Source: Shewanella abyssi | Lineage (GTDB): Bacteria > Pseudomonadota > Gammaproteobacteria > Enterobacterales > Shewanellaceae | Length of the DNA stretch: 64,000 nt | NCBI RefSeq assembly: GCF_023284025.1 | Contig: NZ_JAKIKR010000015.1 | Span: 26,505-90,504, forward strand | Direction: 5' to 3' | Shown here: piece by piece, positions 62,831-64,000 of the stretch | Position numbering within the stretch: position 1 is the first letter of the stretch | Layout: the number at the start of each line of letters is the position of its first letter | Program-made: the position numbers and the translations under genes | The notes under the pieces: generated by a model | Seen by the model: the letters and a program-made list of their open reading frames with translations, nothing else | Told to the model about the DNA's origin: nothing | Database searches by the model: none

Positions 62831-63901
62831 ATGAAAAAAACCATAATCGCCAGTCTGTTGCTAGGGTGTTGGGCAAGTGCCGCAACCTCACAGGTCATAG
62901 CAGCAGAAGCAGACTTAATGGCAGCAATGCCAGCATCACAGTTAAGCACATCTAATAGCAAGGCTGGGCAGTTTAACGACTGGCTGCCACAAGTGATGTC
63001 GAGCTTTAACGCACTGCCAGAAATCCAAGCGCAAACCGCGCGACGTCAACAGGCAAAATTGAGTATTCAAGCCGCCGACAAAGCTGTTTATAACCCTCAA
63101 TTGGCTATCAACTACCAAAATGCGACCGACGACACTTATACGCTCGATATCAGTCAAACTATCGATTGGGGAGACAAGCGTGGCGTAGCGACTCGTATGG
63201 CCCAGCTCGAGAGTGAAATATTGCTGTCTGATATTACGCTTGAGCGTAGTCAAATGTTGGCAGAACGCCTACAAGCGTTGGCCAATCAAGGCCAAGCTCA
63301 AAAGGCGCTTCAATTTCAACAACAACAGTTCAAACGCGCTAAAGCTCAGCTAGAAATAGCTCGCCAACGTACTGAAGTGGGTGACTTGTCTAGTATTGAG
63401 TTGCAACTGATGCAGCTTGAAGTCGCCAGTAATGCTGCCGATTATGCCTTAGCGGAGCAGGCATCAATTGCTGCAGATGGTGCCGTTTTAGGTTTGTTCG
63501 GTGACGTTAGCCTACCCTTTTTTGACTTCCTCAATACCTTAACCGTTCAAGCCAGCAAGTTTGATGTTTCTCCGGAGCTGCCAGCACTGAAAAGTGCTTA
63601 TCAGCAAGTGCTAGTCGCCAAGGTGGCAGCGAAACAAGCCAAGGCTGAAAACGCGGCCGATCCGACGATTAGCTTGAGCGCTGAGCGAGAAGGTAATGAG
63701 AATAAAGTTGGCGTCGGAATTTCAATACCGTTGCAGTTCAGAAATAACTACAGCGAAGTGATTGCTGTCGCCAATGAAGGTATCACCATCGCTGAGCAAA
63801 CTTACCTTGCGCAGGAGCGGGTGTTACTGCAACAGCAGAAACAGTTCTCATTGAGTCTGCCTCGGTTAACTGAGCGTTACCAAGATTGGAGTGAGTACTA
63901 A
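62831..63901 (+). CDS. CzcC/TolC-family outer-membrane efflux protein, truncated
   Basis: 356 residues, about 60 shorter than typical CzcC. Signal peptide (to Q-V-I-A-A-E); the first TolC repeat with L-S-I-Q-A-A-D-K-A-V-Y-N-P-Q-L and the D-I-S-Q-T-I-D-W-G-D-K-R-G motif; the second repeat I-S-L-S-A-E-R-E-G-N-E-N-K-V-G-V-G-I-S-I-P-L. It stops at S-E-Y-TAA exactly where the fold-back palindrome begins, so the stop is a product of the junction and the real gene should continue. Confidence 0.85.
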   Translation: MKKTIIASLLLGCWASAATSQVIAAEADLMAAMPASQLSTSNSKAGQFNDWLPQVMSSFNALPEIQAQTARRQQAKLSIQAADKAVYNPQLAINYQNATDDTYTLDISQTIDWGDKRGVATRMAQLESEILLSDITLERSQMLAERLQALANQGQAQKALQFQQQQFKRAKAQLEIARQRTEVGDLSSIELQLMQLEVASNAADYALAEQASIAADGAVLGLFGDVSLPFFDFLNTLTVQASKFDVSPELPALKSAYQQVLVAKVAAKQAKAENAADPTISLSAEREGNENKVGVGISIPLQFRNNYSEVIAVANEGITIAEQTYLAQERVLLQQQKQFSLSLPRLTERYQDWSEY

Positions 63902-64000
63902 CTCACTCCAATCTTGGTAACGCTCAGTTAACCGAGGCAGACTCAATGAGAACTGTTTCTGCTGTTGCAGTAACACCCGCTCCTGCGCAAGGTAAGTTTG
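63797..64000. repeat. Perfect fold-back palindrome, arms of at least 100 bp
   Basis: 63901-64000 is the exact reverse complement of 63797-63896, with a spacer ACTA (63897-63900). The right arm runs off the window. It lies in a coding sequence and stops it, so it may be a sequencing or assembly artefact, or a true inverted duplication. Confidence 0.97.

Noticed and set aside
1..64000. CRISPR arrays or rRNA operons
   Set aside because: I found no regularly spaced direct repeats with unique spacers and no rRNA sequence; the only short-period tandem array is the GTTAGA microsatellite.

Overview
The gene content fits the chromosome of a marine Shewanella-type gammaproteobacterium: an octaheme SirA/MccA sulfite reductase cluster, a split periplasmic flavocytochrome c, a tetraheme cytochrome, many EAL/GGDEF/HD-GYP and hybrid kinase proteins, DUF3012 and ElaA proteins, and ubiA, ubiD, udp, uvrD and fre. 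I assign the genus from gene content and style, not from a database match. About 58 protein genes, two of them cut short (one by the window edge), one tRNA, one pseudogene and two copies of a short inverted-repeat element can be supported.

Layout. 1-2281: the end of an EmrA-type adaptor, an EmrB pump and ElaA. 2310-9197: an accessory locus with a LysR regulator, a Sec-exported member of the aromatic amino-acid lyase family, an outer-membrane porin, a Tat-exported flavoprotein reductase and a tetraheme cytochrome c. 9553-16406: MscS, a small exported protein, YdcH, Udp/Tsx (nucleoside use), and an NfeD plus two SPFH/stomatin module. 16633-26987: Nudix, a PAS-GGDEF-EAL protein, RidA, UvrD, UbiA, an esterase and orphan membrane or secreted proteins. 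27198-27836: a non-coding stretch packed with short hairpins, many with GGA loops. 27962-29212: a MazG-like protein and small proteins.

29389-42879 is a complete dissimilatory sulfite respiration island. A leftward heme-attachment operon (CcmF/NrfE-like, CcmH/NrfF-like, TlpA-like) is divergent from a rightward operon: sirA, a rhodanese-like protein, FKBP isomerase, NrfG/CcmI-like TPR protein, sirC (FeS), sirD (NrfD-like), nosL, nosD, nosF, nosY. SirCD should pass electrons from quinol to SirA. The NosLDFY homologues plausibly load the copper of the heme-copper active site. The dedicated heme lyase likely serves the CX15CH eighth heme.

43093-64000: a MITE followed by a ToxR/CadC-like regulator, fre, ubiD, a thioredoxin-like lipoprotein, a signal peptidase I paralogue, tRNA-Ser(UGA) with a decayed second copy, an HD-GYP response regulator and a giant hybrid kinase, an AraC regulator, a frameshifted gene remnant, a DsbA-family protein, an SDR, an AccB-like protein without the biotinyl lysine, aroQ, arfB, small proteins, and a metal-efflux outer-membrane protein. 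That last gene is cut by a perfect fold-back palindrome running off the window end.

The most interesting candidate system is 2310-9197. The lyase-family protein lacks the Ala-Ser-Gly triad that forms the MIO cofactor, is exported, and shares a conserved 34-bp promoter block with the distant flavoprotein-cytochrome operon. I infer a periplasmic respiratory pathway. The lyase would convert a histidine-type betaine (ergothioneine is my leading guess, since ergothionase is a MIO-less member of the family) or another amino acid into an acrylate-type acid. The flavocytochrome would then reduce that acid as terminal electron acceptor.
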